Below are positions 7,907 through 15,956 of a stretch of DNA of 64,000 bases, one piece after another. The stretch's first letter is position 1; every line of letters starts with the position of its first letter. Source of the DNA: Sphingobacteriaceae bacterium (lineage in GTDB: Bacteria > Bacteroidota > Bacteroidia > Sphingobacteriales > Sphingobacteriaceae); assembly GCA_017745075.1 (NCBI GenBank), contig JAGIAD010000029.1, positions 806,001 to 870,000 on the forward strand. Direction: 5' to 3'. The notes under the pieces are model-generated. The model was not told the origin of the DNA, ran no database searches, and was given only the letters and a program-made list of their open reading frames with translations. The position numbers were made by a program, and so were the translations under genes.

Positions 7907-8022
7907 TTTAGGGTTTAGGCAGAAACGAATCACCAAAGAACTTGTTTTAACAATTTTCAATATGATTTAAACCTTAATTTTCTTAACTCCTTAATGATAA
8001 AAAACTCTGCCCCAAATCCAAA

Positions 8023-8047
8023 GATTCTTCACTGCGCTCAGAATGAC
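8023..8047. repeat. REP-like half element, family A
   Basis: GATTCTTCACTGCGCTCAGAATGAC is one arm of the family A element; a full-length version with both arms lies at 16290-16371. No partner arm is adjacent. Confidence 0.65.
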
Positions 8048-8109
8048 AAAAACTAAAATTCTATAAAACTTTATGATTATTCTGTAACGCTTACCGGCCG
8101 CTGAAGCGG

Positions 8110-8117
8110 TAAATTTG
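8110..8117 (+). promoter_or_regulatory. Candidate -7 element (TAAATTTG)
   Basis: An exact TAnnTTTG match 16 bases before the ATG of the HMA-DoxX gene. The -33 TTG is not evident. Confidence 0.45.
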
Positions 8118-8133
8118 TATAAAGAATTTAATC

Positions 8134-8853
8134 ATGACACACACCTATCAACTCACCGGAATGACCTGTGGCGGTTGCGAAAATAAAGTTAAAAGTTACC
8201 TGCTTGTTTTACCGGATGTAACCTCGGTTGAGGTTTCAAAAGATACCAATACTGCTACCATCAGCATGGATAAACATATCGGCTTAGACACCTTACAACA
8301 AGCTTTGGGCGGTGCCGACAGCAAGTATCAGATTTCTGCCGCGCATCATAATGAAACGCTCGAAGAAGCAAAATCATGGGCCGAAACCTACAAACCTATT
8401 CTGTTAATCTTTGGATATGTAACTGCAATATCGCTGGTGCTTTCGTGGCAGGAGAATGCCATCAACTTTATGGTATTTATGCGCATTTTCATGGCAGGTT
8501 TCTTCCTTACCTTTTCGTTCTTTAAAATGCTCAACCTAAAAGCCTTTGCCGAAAGCTATGCCATGTACGATATTGTGGCTAAAAAATTCAGTGCGTGGGG
8601 TTATATCTACGCTTTTATAGAATTAGGTTTAGGTTTATCCTTCGCATTAAACCTGTCGCCTGTTATTGTCAATTCGGTTACCCTGATCGTAATGACCGTC
8701 AGTATTCTCGGGGTTTTAGAAAGCGTTTTAAACAAAAAGAAAATTCAATGTGCCTGCTTAGGCGCGGTGTTTAACCTACCCATGAGCACAGTAACCATTG
8801 TTGAAGACGCACTTATGATTTCTATGAGCGCAGCCATGTTGATTTTGATGTAG
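8134..8853 (+). CDS. HMA domain fused to a MauE/DoxX-like membrane protein
   Basis: A 239-aa protein with an N-terminal metal-binding HMA domain (QLTGMTCGGCENKV, Cys12 and Cys15; about residues 1-70) followed by four hydrophobic segments from about residue 88 onward (PILLIFGYVTAISLVL, FMRIFMAGFFLTFSFF, YIYAFIELGLGLSFAL, SVTLIVMTVSILGVL). A membrane-proximal Cys-Ala-Cys (KKIQCACLGAVFNLP) resembles the MauE/DoxX redox-associated family. It probably delivers or reduces a metal or thiol partner at the inner membrane; the partner is unknown. Its stop is directly abutted by the stop of the convergent PIN gene, with no spacer. Confidence 0.83.
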   Translation: MTHTYQLTGMTCGGCENKVKSYLLVLPDVTSVEVSKDTNTATISMDKHIGLDTLQQALGGADSKYQISAAHHNETLEEAKSWAETYKPILLIFGYVTAISLVLSWQENAINFMVFMRIFMAGFFLTFSFFKMLNLKAFAESYAMYDIVAKKFSAWGYIYAFIELGLGLSFALNLSPVIVNSVTLIVMTVSILGVLESVLNKKKIQCACLGAVFNLPMSTVTIVEDALMISMSAAMLILM

Positions 8854-9267
8854 TTAAATTTTAGTCAAAAGCTCGTCGGGTGGAAAAGCTGGAATTTCTG
8901 AATCTTTGAAATCTTTAATATTTCTGGTAACAATGTAATCCAGCTTTTCTATCTTATAAGCACAAAGCATCTGTAAGGCATCTTCAAAGTCTTTATGTTT
9001 AGATTTCAATCCTCTTTTAATAATATCCTCATCTATTGCAATAACTTGGATATATTCAAGCAAATTATAGATTACCGCCCTTAAATGTTGTTCTTCAAGG
9101 TATTTTTTTAACAAATAATGTGTTGTTGCTATTGAATGTGAAGAGGTAAACAACAGAACTTCTTTGCGTTCAGTTTTTTCGAAAAGTTCAATAGCCAATT
9201 TGCTGAAAGGTTTTCTGTCTGCAATTAAATCAACAATAATATTCGTATCAACAAAAATCCTTTTCAT
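8854..9267 (-). CDS. PIN domain toxin (VapC-like)
   Basis: A 137-aa putative ribonuclease. The PIN acidic residues are visible: FVDTNIIVDLIADR (Asp5), a central Glu/Asp pair in EDIIKRGLKSKHKDFEDALQ, and YIVTRNIKDFKDSEIP (Asp). It overlaps the antitoxin gene by four bases (ATGA), the normal arrangement for a type II pair with the antitoxin first. Its last codon abuts the stop of the convergent HMA-DoxX gene. Confidence 0.88.
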   Translation of the reverse strand: MKRIFVDTNIIVDLIADRKPFSKLAIELFEKTERKEVLLFTSSHSIATTHYLLKKYLEEQHLRAVIYNLLEYIQVIAIDEDIIKRGLKSKHKDFEDALQMLCAYKIEKLDYIVTRNIKDFKDSEIPAFPPDELLTKI

Positions 9268-9503
9268 CGATGTTTACGTTCAAAATAATCACGAAGTTCA
9301 GCGTCTTCATCAAAATCATCTGGGAGTTTAACCGCTCCCACAATACCTTTTAACCCTGACGAAACAGCAGCCCCCTCATTAACAGTAATGGATTCTAAAT
9401 ACTTTTCAACCAATTCAGATAAGCTACGCCCGGTATGCTTTGCATAATGTTTTGCTTTTTCTATGGTCGATTTTTGTACGGTCAATGTTAGCTTAGTTGT
9501 CAT
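9264..9503 (-). CDS. DUF6364 family antitoxin (ribbon-helix-helix type)
   Basis: A 79-aa small DNA-binding protein. The N-terminal pattern KLTLTVQKSTIEKAKHYAKHTGRSLSELVEKYL resembles a ribbon-helix-helix module, and the acidic C-terminal tail (LPDDFDEDAELRDYF) is suited to wrapping the PIN toxin. It is the first gene of the pair and probably autoregulates through palindromes at its promoter. Confidence 0.85.
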   Translation of the reverse strand: MTTKLTLTVQKSTIEKAKHYAKHTGRSLSELVEKYLESITVNEGAAVSSGLKGIVGAVKLPDDFDEDAELRDYFERKHR

Positions 9504-9504
9504 A

Positions 9505-9551
9505 ACACGTGTGATTTGTTCAAATATACGTATAACGATTTAAACGAACAA
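9505..9551 (-). promoter_or_regulatory. Promoter and operator of the PIN/DUF6364 pair
   Basis: On the minus strand TTG (9551-9549), a 20-base spacer, then TATATTTG (9528-9521) give a full Bacteroidota promoter. The palindrome TATACGTATA (9525-9534) overlaps the -7 element, and a second palindrome ACACGTGT (9505-9512) lies just before the ATG. Both are suitable operators for a ribbon-helix-helix repressor. Confidence 0.65.
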
Positions 9552-9591
9552 GAAGCAGCTTTATTACAATTCCGATTTGCATATAAATGGA

Positions 9592-10068
9592 TTATTGCCG
9601 CTTATATTTAAATTCCGATTTACGGCTTTTCCCATTAAGCTCGCCTTCAATCCAGGCAAGCATTTCTTTTTTACCCATGTCTTGGTAAACGATTCTCTGA
9701 GGAAAATCGTGCGCGGCATTTTCGAAAACATAAATCTGATCTTTTGTAGAAACCAGTTTAAAACAAACCTCTTTCCCATTGTTCTGGTTAGTCACCGTTG
9801 AACAATAAAAAATATCTTTTCCAATTGTTCTGATCTGTAATACTTCGATAAGCAGGCTATCCCCTTTCAGATTTACGCGGTAGCTCTTTCCGTTTAGTGT
9901 TTTATCAGCACCTGCGCTCCATTGTTCTACGATCTTCCCTTTTGGCGTTTGCATTTCCCATGAGCCCAACACAAAAGAAAAGGTTGTTAACGGAGCTTTT
10001 TGCGCCTTAACAGCGCCATAAAAACCAACTAAAAATAAAATCAAACAATATAAACAGACTCTTTTCAT
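9592..10068 (-). CDS. DUF6265 family secreted protein
   Basis: A 158-aa exported protein with a signal peptide (LYCLILFLVGFYGAVKA|Q) and a predicted small beta-barrel. Motifs FSFVLGSWEMQTPKGKIVEQWS and FENAAHDFPQRIVYQ are characteristic of the DUF6265 family. No known activity. Its start overlaps the stop of the upstream DinB-like gene (ATGA), so the two are co-translated. Confidence 0.8.
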   Translation of the reverse strand: MKRVCLYCLILFLVGFYGAVKAQKAPLTTFSFVLGSWEMQTPKGKIVEQWSAGADKTLNGKSYRVNLKGDSLLIEVLQIRTIGKDIFYCSTVTNQNNGKEVCFKLVSTKDQIYVFENAAHDFPQRIVYQDMGKKEMLAWIEGELNGKSRKSEFKYKRQ

Positions 10069-10589
10069 TTTGTTATGGTATTGGTAATGTGTGCTAAATG
10101 ATGTTTTCCATGCCAGGCATACATACCGAGCATATTGGCTAAAGTGAGCTCTTTATTCTGGGCCGGATGGATGTATCTTCTTTGGTAATCTTCTATTTTC
10201 AATGTTTTTAAAAAAGCAACCCAACGCTGATGTAAGCCTGTTAATAAATCAAGTGATAGCTTAATATCGCCATTTTTGGCTTCTCCCGTTTCTGCCCAGC
10301 GCTCCTCATAGTATGGTCTGATTACTGGCACGTCTTCAGTGATAGCCTGTTTAAAACGGATATAGGCATTGAGGTGACTATCAGGAACGTGATGAACAAC
10401 CTGTCTCAATGTCCAGCCTCCGGGGCGGTACACTTGATTTAACTCCTCATCGGTTAAATTCTCGGTAGCCCTTTTAAGCTGTTCTGGCAAAACTTCAATT
10501 TCAGAAATCCAGGTATCAACCTGTTTTTGATCGAAAACATCAGGCATAGCAAATTGGCCGATTGGGTATTTAAGTTTTTCTAAATCCAT
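10065..10589 (-). CDS. YfiT/BstA-type DinB family metal-dependent transferase
   Basis: A 174-aa protein of the DinB four-helix fold. The three metal-binding histidines can be placed: LRQVVHHVPDSH (first), and YAWHGKHHLAHI (second and third). The family includes bacillithiol transferases and putative hydrolases. YPIGQF near residue 8 and YRPGGWTLRQVVHH are specific to the YfiT subgroup. The thiol cofactor used in this organism is not shown by the sequence. It is the first gene of a two-gene operon with the DUF6265 gene. Confidence 0.87.
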   Translation of the reverse strand: MDLEKLKYPIGQFAMPDVFDQKQVDTWISEIEVLPEQLKRATENLTDEELNQVYRPGGWTLRQVVHHVPDSHLNAYIRFKQAITEDVPVIRPYYEERWAETGEAKNGDIKLSLDLLTGLHQRWVAFLKTLKIEDYQRRYIHPAQNKELTLANMLGMYAWHGKHHLAHITNTITK

Positions 10590-10894
10590 GGAACCAAAAT
10601 AAGGAGAATTATCGAGTTTTTAACCGCAAAGATCATAGAGAAAAAGATGCAAAGTTGGATCGTGAATTATAAAGAGGATAGATCATTTTGGTTAAATCTG
10701 ATTAAAACCACGGTCCTCCCATGCGAAAAGGTTTCGGCGTTCCTTTTAAGCTGATGCCCGATAATTACCTCGTATTTGTTATATCCTAAAATCGATTTTC
10801 ATAAAAAACACAGGTTAAATTTAGTTAAAATGCCTGTGTTTCATTAAAATTTCATTCATTTAAAGCATATTGCAGCAAATTTTAATAATCAAAG
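10590..10894. other. Spacer with one hairpin, no gene
   Basis: A 305-bp spacer between divergent genes. It holds the inverted repeat AAACACAGG (10806-10814) / CCTGTGTTT (10833-10841), followed on the minus strand by TTTTTTAT, so it looks like a terminator facing left although no leftward gene lies to its right. An ACCGCAAAGATCA-type word at 10622 resembles common dispersed repeats of this group. No exact TAnnTTTG promoter was found close to 10895. Confidence 0.5.
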
Positions 10895-12073
10895 ATGAAA
10901 AGATTGTTTTTTGTTTTCGCATTCATAATTCCCCTGGTTATCCATGCCCAAACCTTAAAAACAGATGTACTGGTTATCGGCAGCGGCAATGCTGCTTATG
11001 CTGCATCTTTTCAATCCTTTAAATCAGGAGTTAAAACCATTCTGCTCACCCAAAAAGAACAGTTGGATTTAAATAAAACAGCGGCAGCCAGCAAGGCTTT
11101 TTATCAGGGGTTTTTAAAGCGCGAAACTGAAAATGCAAAAAGCCTGGAAAGTCCTAAACCAAAGCCTGATAAAAAAAACCAAACAAAAGTAATCGCAGTA
11201 GACAGCACACAGCTTTTAAACGTAATCAATAATACCCCTTATACCGAGATCAAAAGATCGGGAAGTGGTTGGGAAATTAAGCTAAGCAAAGACAAAAGCA
11301 TTAAAGCCAAAATTCTTGTCCTGGCAGATAACCCCGAAAAACTGATTGCTGCATTAAAAATTAATGCACTAAACCCGGCATCTTCAAGCTTGTTAAATTA
11401 TAACGAAAATACGTACCGCACCACAGTAGCCAGTGTGGCTTCAGCCGGGGCCAATTTTTTATCGCTTTACAGCCTATTGATTCCCAATCAGGAAAATCTG
11501 CTTTATATTCCTGCAGATCAATTTGAGATTGGATCCGCAGCCGGAGCAACAGCGGCCTACGCTGCATTTTTCGACACTAAGACCAGTTTATCGAATTTAA
11601 AAAGGATTCAAGGCGAGTTATTAAGTTACAAACACGCATTAATGCCTTTTGAAGATGTAAAACCTGCCGATTCTAATTGGCTGGCGATTCAAAAGGTAGG
11701 GATAAGCGGAATTATCAAAGCTGAAATTAAGCAGAACAAAGCTTATTTTAATCCTGAAAAAGAAGTTTCATATGCCGAGATCAAGGAACCGATCAAAGAG
11801 TATTATTATAAGGCACAGCTCTGGTTTGACGACCATCAGAACATCCCTATTAATTTAGAAAACACCATTTCGCTGGTCTGCTACGTTGGTAATAAATCGG
11901 TTGAGGCCACCAAAGCCGAGCTCCAGAAAAAATGGAACAAGAATTACAGATTCAAATCCAGCTACAATCTAAAAAAAATACTGACCCGGCGTGAGTTTTC
12001 AGTCATCATAAACGAATACCTAAAGCCATTCGACGATGTGAATGTAGATAAAACCGGAAGGGTTATCCGATAA
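10895..12073 (+). CDS. Degenerate secreted FAD-dependent oxidoreductase-like protein
   Basis: A 392-aa exported protein: signal peptide 1-18, then a Rossmann start TDVLVIGSGNAAYAASFQS, where the usual GxGxxG/A pattern is GSGNAA. A second glycine-rich patch, GSAAGATAAYAAFF, and a C-terminal ILTRREFSVIINEYLKPFDDVNVDKTGRVIR resemble the end of FAD_oxidored proteins related to xanthan lyase accessory flavoproteins. The middle is much shorter than in typical members, and the Glu/Arg motif that normally follows the first strand is replaced by Thr-Gln-Lys. FAD binding is doubtful; this could be a remodelled or non-catalytic relative. It stands alone upstream of the peptidase gene. Confidence 0.65.
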   Translation: MKRLFFVFAFIIPLVIHAQTLKTDVLVIGSGNAAYAASFQSFKSGVKTILLTQKEQLDLNKTAAASKAFYQGFLKRETENAKSLESPKPKPDKKNQTKVIAVDSTQLLNVINNTPYTEIKRSGSGWEIKLSKDKSIKAKILVLADNPEKLIAALKINALNPASSSLLNYNENTYRTTVASVASAGANFLSLYSLLIPNQENLLYIPADQFEIGSAAGATAAYAAFFDTKTSLSNLKRIQGELLSYKHALMPFEDVKPADSNWLAIQKVGISGIIKAEIKQNKAYFNPEKEVSYAEIKEPIKEYYYKAQLWFDDHQNIPINLENTISLVCYVGNKSVEATKAELQKKWNKNYRFKSSYNLKKILTRREFSVIINEYLKPFDDVNVDKTGRVIR

Positions 12074-12255
12074 CCTCACCCTATTTAGTTCAATGCTATT
12101 ACTTCTATCCTTTGCGTCCATCTTCCCCAGGAGAGGAATGAACAGGCTATGCAAACAACAACCGACATTAACAGGGCAAGGTGGTGTTGTAACATTTCCA
12201 TTTCCTTTTAAAATTAGTTTGTGCTTTGCCTAAATTGCAACCAAACCTAAAATTC

Positions 12256-14637
12256 ATGAAGAAATATTTACTTTTACTTTTGCTCTGCACGGGCGAATAT
12301 ACTTCTGCGCAACAACTGGCGCCTTTAACCGTCGAAAAAATAATGCGTGATCCAAAATGGATAGGCATTGCACCAACCAATCTCCGTTGGACTGCAGACA
12401 GCAAAACCTTATACTTTAACTGGAACCCTGAAAATAAAGCAAAAGAAGAGCTATTCAAGGTTTCCGCCACTTCATCTAAACCTGTTAAAGCAGCAGAAAA
12501 GGAAGATGAAAAACTATTGAGTTTAAATTACACCTACAATGCCGACCATTCTTTGGGTTTGGTTGAAAAAAGCGGCGATATCTATTTACAGAACTTCAAA
12601 ACGAATAAGGAAATACGCTTAACCAATACACAGGAAAGGGAAAGCAACCCCGTTTTTTTAACCAACGGAAATGTTGTTTATCAGTTGGGCGATAATCTTT
12701 TCGCTGTTGATTTAAAATCAGCCGAAACCAGACAGCTTACCAATTTTATTAAAGGTAAAAAAAGCGGAAGAGCAGAAAGCAAACCGGCTACAGAACAGGA
12801 TAAGTGGTTAAAAGCGCAACAAACCGACCTTTTCGATATTATTAAAAAACGAAATGCCGAAGCCAGAAACGGTTCCCGCGGGAGAGGCCGTTTTGGCAAT
12901 CCCTCTACAGATACCAAAACATTAAAAGAACTCTATACTGAAGATAAATTTCTAAACGGCGTGATTATTAGCCCGAACGGACGTTTTATTACTTATAAAT
13001 TAACAACACCGGCACAGAATAATCACGGCACCATTATTCCAAATTATATTACTTCCTCAGGTTATACTGAAGATATCCAGGGCAGAACTAAAGTTGGCGA
13101 AAATGAAAATACCTCACAGGGATTTATATATGATACACAACGGGATACAGTTTACGCGATCCAGACTTCGACCATTACGGGTATAAAAGACCTGCCCGAT
13201 TACCTGAAAGATTATCCAAAAGAACTGGATACCTTAAAAAAGAAAAATGCCGATCGCCCTGTAAATTTCTTTGGTCCGCTTTGGAATAATGAGGGAAGCG
13301 CGGCAATTGTTGTGGCTACTTCTACCGACAATAAAGACCGCTGGATCCTGAAACTGGATGCTTTAACTGGAAAATTTTCTTCGATCGACCGCCAGCGGGA
13401 TGAAGCGTGGATCGGTGGTCCGGGCATTAGTGGTTTTTTCCAGGGTAGCACAGGCTGGATCGATAATAACCGCTTTTATTATCAAAGTGAGGCGACAGGA
13501 TATTCGCACCTGTACGTAGTAAATGTAACTACAGGAGATAAAAAACAGCTTACTTCCGGTAAATGGGAGGTACAATCGGTACAACTTTCGAAAGACAGAA
13601 GCACATTTTATATTAAAGCCAATAAAGAACATCCCGGGATTACCAATTTATTTAAAATCAGCGTTAATGGTGGCGAACTTGTTCAAATTACCACCATGAA
13701 AGGTTTGAACGACATTACCCTTTCTCCTGACGAAAAATACCTTGCCATTAATTATTCTTACATGAACAAGCCTGGAGAACTATACCTCCAACCAAATAAA
13801 GCAGGAGCTAAAGCCTTACAGGTTACACAATCTACTTCAGCAGAATTTAATTCTTACCAATGGCGGGAACCTGATATGGTTACTTTTAAAAACCGCTATG
13901 GTGCTGATATTTATGCTAGGGTTTATAAATCAGATCATCCGCACCCTAATCATCCTGCTGTAGTTTTTGTACACGGGGCAGGCTATTTACAGAACGTGCA
14001 CTTTGGCTGGAGTACCTACTTCCGCGAATTTATGTTCAACAATTTACTAGCTGATAATGGTTACACCGTAATTGATATCGATTATACCGGAAGTTCGGGG
14101 TACGGCCGCGATCACCGTACAGGTATTTACCGCCACATGGGTGGAAAAGATTTAACCGATCAGGTGGATGGGGTTAAATTTTTGGTAGAGAAATATGGTG
14201 TTAACCCTCAGCATGTAGGTTTATATGGTGGCTCTTATGGCGGGTTTATTACCCTGATGGCCATGTTTAACGAATCGGATGTTTTTGCCAGCGGAGCTGC
14301 CTTGCGTTCGGTTACCGATTGGGCACATTATAACCATGGTTACACCTCCAATATTTTAAATGAACCTTTTAACGATCCGATTGCTTATAAAAGAAGTTCG
14401 CCCATTTACTTCGCAGATAAATTAAAGGGGAACCTTTTAATGGCCCATGGAATGGTTGATGTAAATGTTCATTTTCAGGATATTGTGCGCCTAACACAAC
14501 GTTTTATAGAACTGGGCAAAAACAACTGGGAACTTGCCGTTTATCCGGTAGAGGATCACGGTTTTGTGGAACCGAGCAGCTGGACAGACGAGTATAAAAG
14601 AATCTTTAAATTGTATGAGAATACGTTGAAGAAGTAG
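12256..14637 (+). CDS. S9 family peptidase (DPP IV-like prolyl oligopeptidase)
   Basis: A 793-aa exported serine peptidase: signal peptide (KKYLLLLLLCTGEYTSA|Q), an N-terminal beta-propeller domain (about 40-520), and a C-terminal alpha/beta hydrolase (about 540-793). The catalytic triad is visible as GLYGGSYGGFITL (Ser), HGMVDVNVHFQD (Asp) and PVEDHGFVEP (His). Upstream of the triad, VVFVHGAGYLQNVHFGWS supplies the oxyanion region. It probably removes dipeptides from peptides in the periplasm. I chose the ATG at 12256; an in-frame TTG at 12226 would add ten residues before an obvious signal peptide. Confidence 0.93.
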   Translation: MKKYLLLLLLCTGEYTSAQQLAPLTVEKIMRDPKWIGIAPTNLRWTADSKTLYFNWNPENKAKEELFKVSATSSKPVKAAEKEDEKLLSLNYTYNADHSLGLVEKSGDIYLQNFKTNKEIRLTNTQERESNPVFLTNGNVVYQLGDNLFAVDLKSAETRQLTNFIKGKKSGRAESKPATEQDKWLKAQQTDLFDIIKKRNAEARNGSRGRGRFGNPSTDTKTLKELYTEDKFLNGVIISPNGRFITYKLTTPAQNNHGTIIPNYITSSGYTEDIQGRTKVGENENTSQGFIYDTQRDTVYAIQTSTITGIKDLPDYLKDYPKELDTLKKKNADRPVNFFGPLWNNEGSAAIVVATSTDNKDRWILKLDALTGKFSSIDRQRDEAWIGGPGISGFFQGSTGWIDNNRFYYQSEATGYSHLYVVNVTTGDKKQLTSGKWEVQSVQLSKDRSTFYIKANKEHPGITNLFKISVNGGELVQITTMKGLNDITLSPDEKYLAINYSYMNKPGELYLQPNKAGAKALQVTQSTSAEFNSYQWREPDMVTFKNRYGADIYARVYKSDHPHPNHPAVVFVHGAGYLQNVHFGWSTYFREFMFNNLLADNGYTVIDIDYTGSSGYGRDHRTGIYRHMGGKDLTDQVDGVKFLVEKYGVNPQHVGLYGGSYGGFITLMAMFNESDVFASGAALRSVTDWAHYNHGYTSNILNEPFNDPIAYKRSSPIYFADKLKGNLLMAHGMVDVNVHFQDIVRLTQRFIELGKNNWELAVYPVEDHGFVEPSSWTDEYKRIFKLYENTLKK

Positions 14638-14648
14638 TTTTACAAAAT

Positions 14649-14732
14649 CGTCCTCTCGACCGGAATGCAGTAGAGCGGAGAGATCTATAAAGATAGATCC
14701 TCCGACTACGTTGCACTCCGCTACCATTGACA
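14649..14732. repeat. REP-like inverted repeat, family B
   Basis: Begins CGTCCTCTCGACCGGAATG and ends CACTCCGCTACCATTGACA, with inner arms GGAGAGATCT and AGATCCTCCGACTACG. It is closely related to 2336-2419. Confidence 0.75.
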
Positions 14733-14748
14733 GATACCTAAGGAATGT

Positions 14749-14844
14749 CGTCCTTGCGAGAAGGCTTTTTCAGCCGACGAAGCAATCTTTACAGCAAAAT
14801 TACTGGTACTAAAGATTGCTTCGTCGTTCCTCCTCGCAATGACG
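14749..14844. repeat. REP-like inverted repeat, family C
   Basis: Ends CGTCCTTGCGAG and CTCGCAATGACG pair with each other, and the inner arms GACGAAGCAATCTTT and AAAGATTGCTTCGTC are perfect complements, giving a long cruciform-capable stem. A second copy is at 58954-59056. Confidence 0.85.
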
Positions 14845-14942
14845 CAATCTACAAAATAGAATTCCGCTATATTTCACAAAAATAATATAGTTTTTATCTA
14901 TATCAATATCAATAAATACAATTAACAATTAGTAAAACAGGG

Positions 14943-14973
14943 TTGATAGGCACTTGTTTTAGCCTTACCTTTG
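14943..14973 (+). promoter_or_regulatory. Promoter of the peroxiredoxin operon
   Basis: TTG (14943-14945), a 20-base spacer and TACCTTTG (14966-14973) match the Bacteroidota housekeeping promoter TTG-N19-21-TAnnTTTG. The ATG follows 27 bases after the -7 element. Confidence 0.78.
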
Positions 14974-15000
14974 TACCAACAAAATTAAAGACAAAAAATT

Positions 15001-15633
15001 ATGGCAATAGTAGGTAAAAAATTCCCGAGTGTTAGTATTGATGCAATGTCAGACATGGGTGATGACTTGAAAATCAACGTATTTGAAGAAGCTGTGAGCA
15101 AAAACAGTAAAGTGTTATTGTTCTGGTATCCAAAAGATTTTACTTTTGTTTGTCCTACAGAATTACATGCTTTCCAGGCGGCTTTACCTGAGTTTGAAAA
15201 AAGAAATACAATTGTAATCGGTGCATCTTGTGATACCAACGAAGTTCACTTTGCATGGTTAAATACCCCAAAAGATAATGGCGGTATTGAAGGTGTTACT
15301 TACCCGATCTTAGCAGATACCCACAGACAATTATCAGGCATCCTTGATATTTTAGATCAGGAAGTTAACTACGATGAGGAAGGAAATGAATCTTTCTCAG
15401 GTTCTAACGTAACTTTCAGAGCTACTTACTTAATCGACGAAACCGGTAAAGTTTTCCACGAAAGTGTTAACGATATGCCAGTTGGTAGAAACGTTAAAGA
15501 ATATTTACGTTTAATTGATGCTTATGCGCACGTTCAGAAACACGGAGAAGTTTGCCCAGCAAACTGGGAAGAAGGAAAAGAAGCAATGAATGCAAACAGA
15601 ACCGGCGTAGCTGAGTACCTGGCAGCAAACTAA
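15001..15633 (+). CDS. 2-Cys peroxiredoxin (AhpC/Prx1 type)
   Basis: A 210-aa cytoplasmic thiol peroxidase that reduces hydrogen peroxide and organic peroxides. The peroxidatic cysteine is Cys51 in DFTFVCPTELHAF and the resolving cysteine Cys185 in HGEVCPANWEEG; both are intact. Arg of the active site lies in FRATYLIDETGKV. Two genes follow closely, a thioredoxin-fold protein (14 bases on) and a DUF6952 protein, so the operon probably supplies its own reductant. Expression starts from a consensus promoter, and a terminator closes the operon at 16278. Confidence 0.95.
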   Translation: MAIVGKKFPSVSIDAMSDMGDDLKINVFEEAVSKNSKVLLFWYPKDFTFVCPTELHAFQAALPEFEKRNTIVIGASCDTNEVHFAWLNTPKDNGGIEGVTYPILADTHRQLSGILDILDQEVNYDEEGNESFSGSNVTFRATYLIDETGKVFHESVNDMPVGRNVKEYLRLIDAYAHVQKHGEVCPANWEEGKEAMNANRTGVAEYLAAN

Positions 15634-15647
15634 TTAAACAAAACGTT

Positions 15648-15956
15648 ATGTTTTTAGAATTAACAGAAGATAATCTTCAGCAATACCTGGCCGACAACTC
15701 AAAGGTGATGGTGCAGTACGCTGCATCATGGTGCGGTAACTGCAGGATCATGAAACCTAAGTTTAAAAAACTGGCTTCAGAAAATGAAGATGTAGCTTTC
15801 CTGATCGTTGATGCCGAAAAACTTCCAAACTCGCGCAAATTTGCAAACGTTGATAATTTACCAACTTTTGCAGCTTTTGAAGGCGGTGCTTTGGTAGATC
15901 AGGTGCAAACCAACAAAGCAGAAGGCTTGATTGAACTATTTAACAAGATAAAGTAA
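15648..15956 (+). CDS. Thioredoxin family protein
   Basis: A 102-aa single-domain thioredoxin fold. The active site is AASWCGNCRIMKP (Cys29, Cys32), with WCGNC instead of the standard WCGPC, and the cis-proline is in NVDNLPTFAAFEGG. It has no signal peptide and is cytoplasmic. It is coupled to the next gene by a TAATG overlap. The likely role is reduction of the peroxiredoxin encoded just upstream. Confidence 0.92.
   Translation: MFLELTEDNLQQYLADNSKVMVQYAASWCGNCRIMKPKFKKLASENEDVAFLIVDAEKLPNSRKFANVDNLPTFAAFEGGALVDQVQTNKAEGLIELFNKIK

Larger units (their letters stand above)
14638..15000. other. Spacer with two REP-like elements and the prx promoter
   Basis: A 363-bp gene-free stretch. It holds a family B element (14649-14732), a family C element (14749-14844), an AT-rich segment, and the peroxiredoxin promoter at 14943-14973. 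Confidence 0.8.

Noticed and set aside
12226..12255. TTG start at 12226 for the S9 peptidase
   Set aside because: The ATG at 12256 directly precedes a normal signal peptide.
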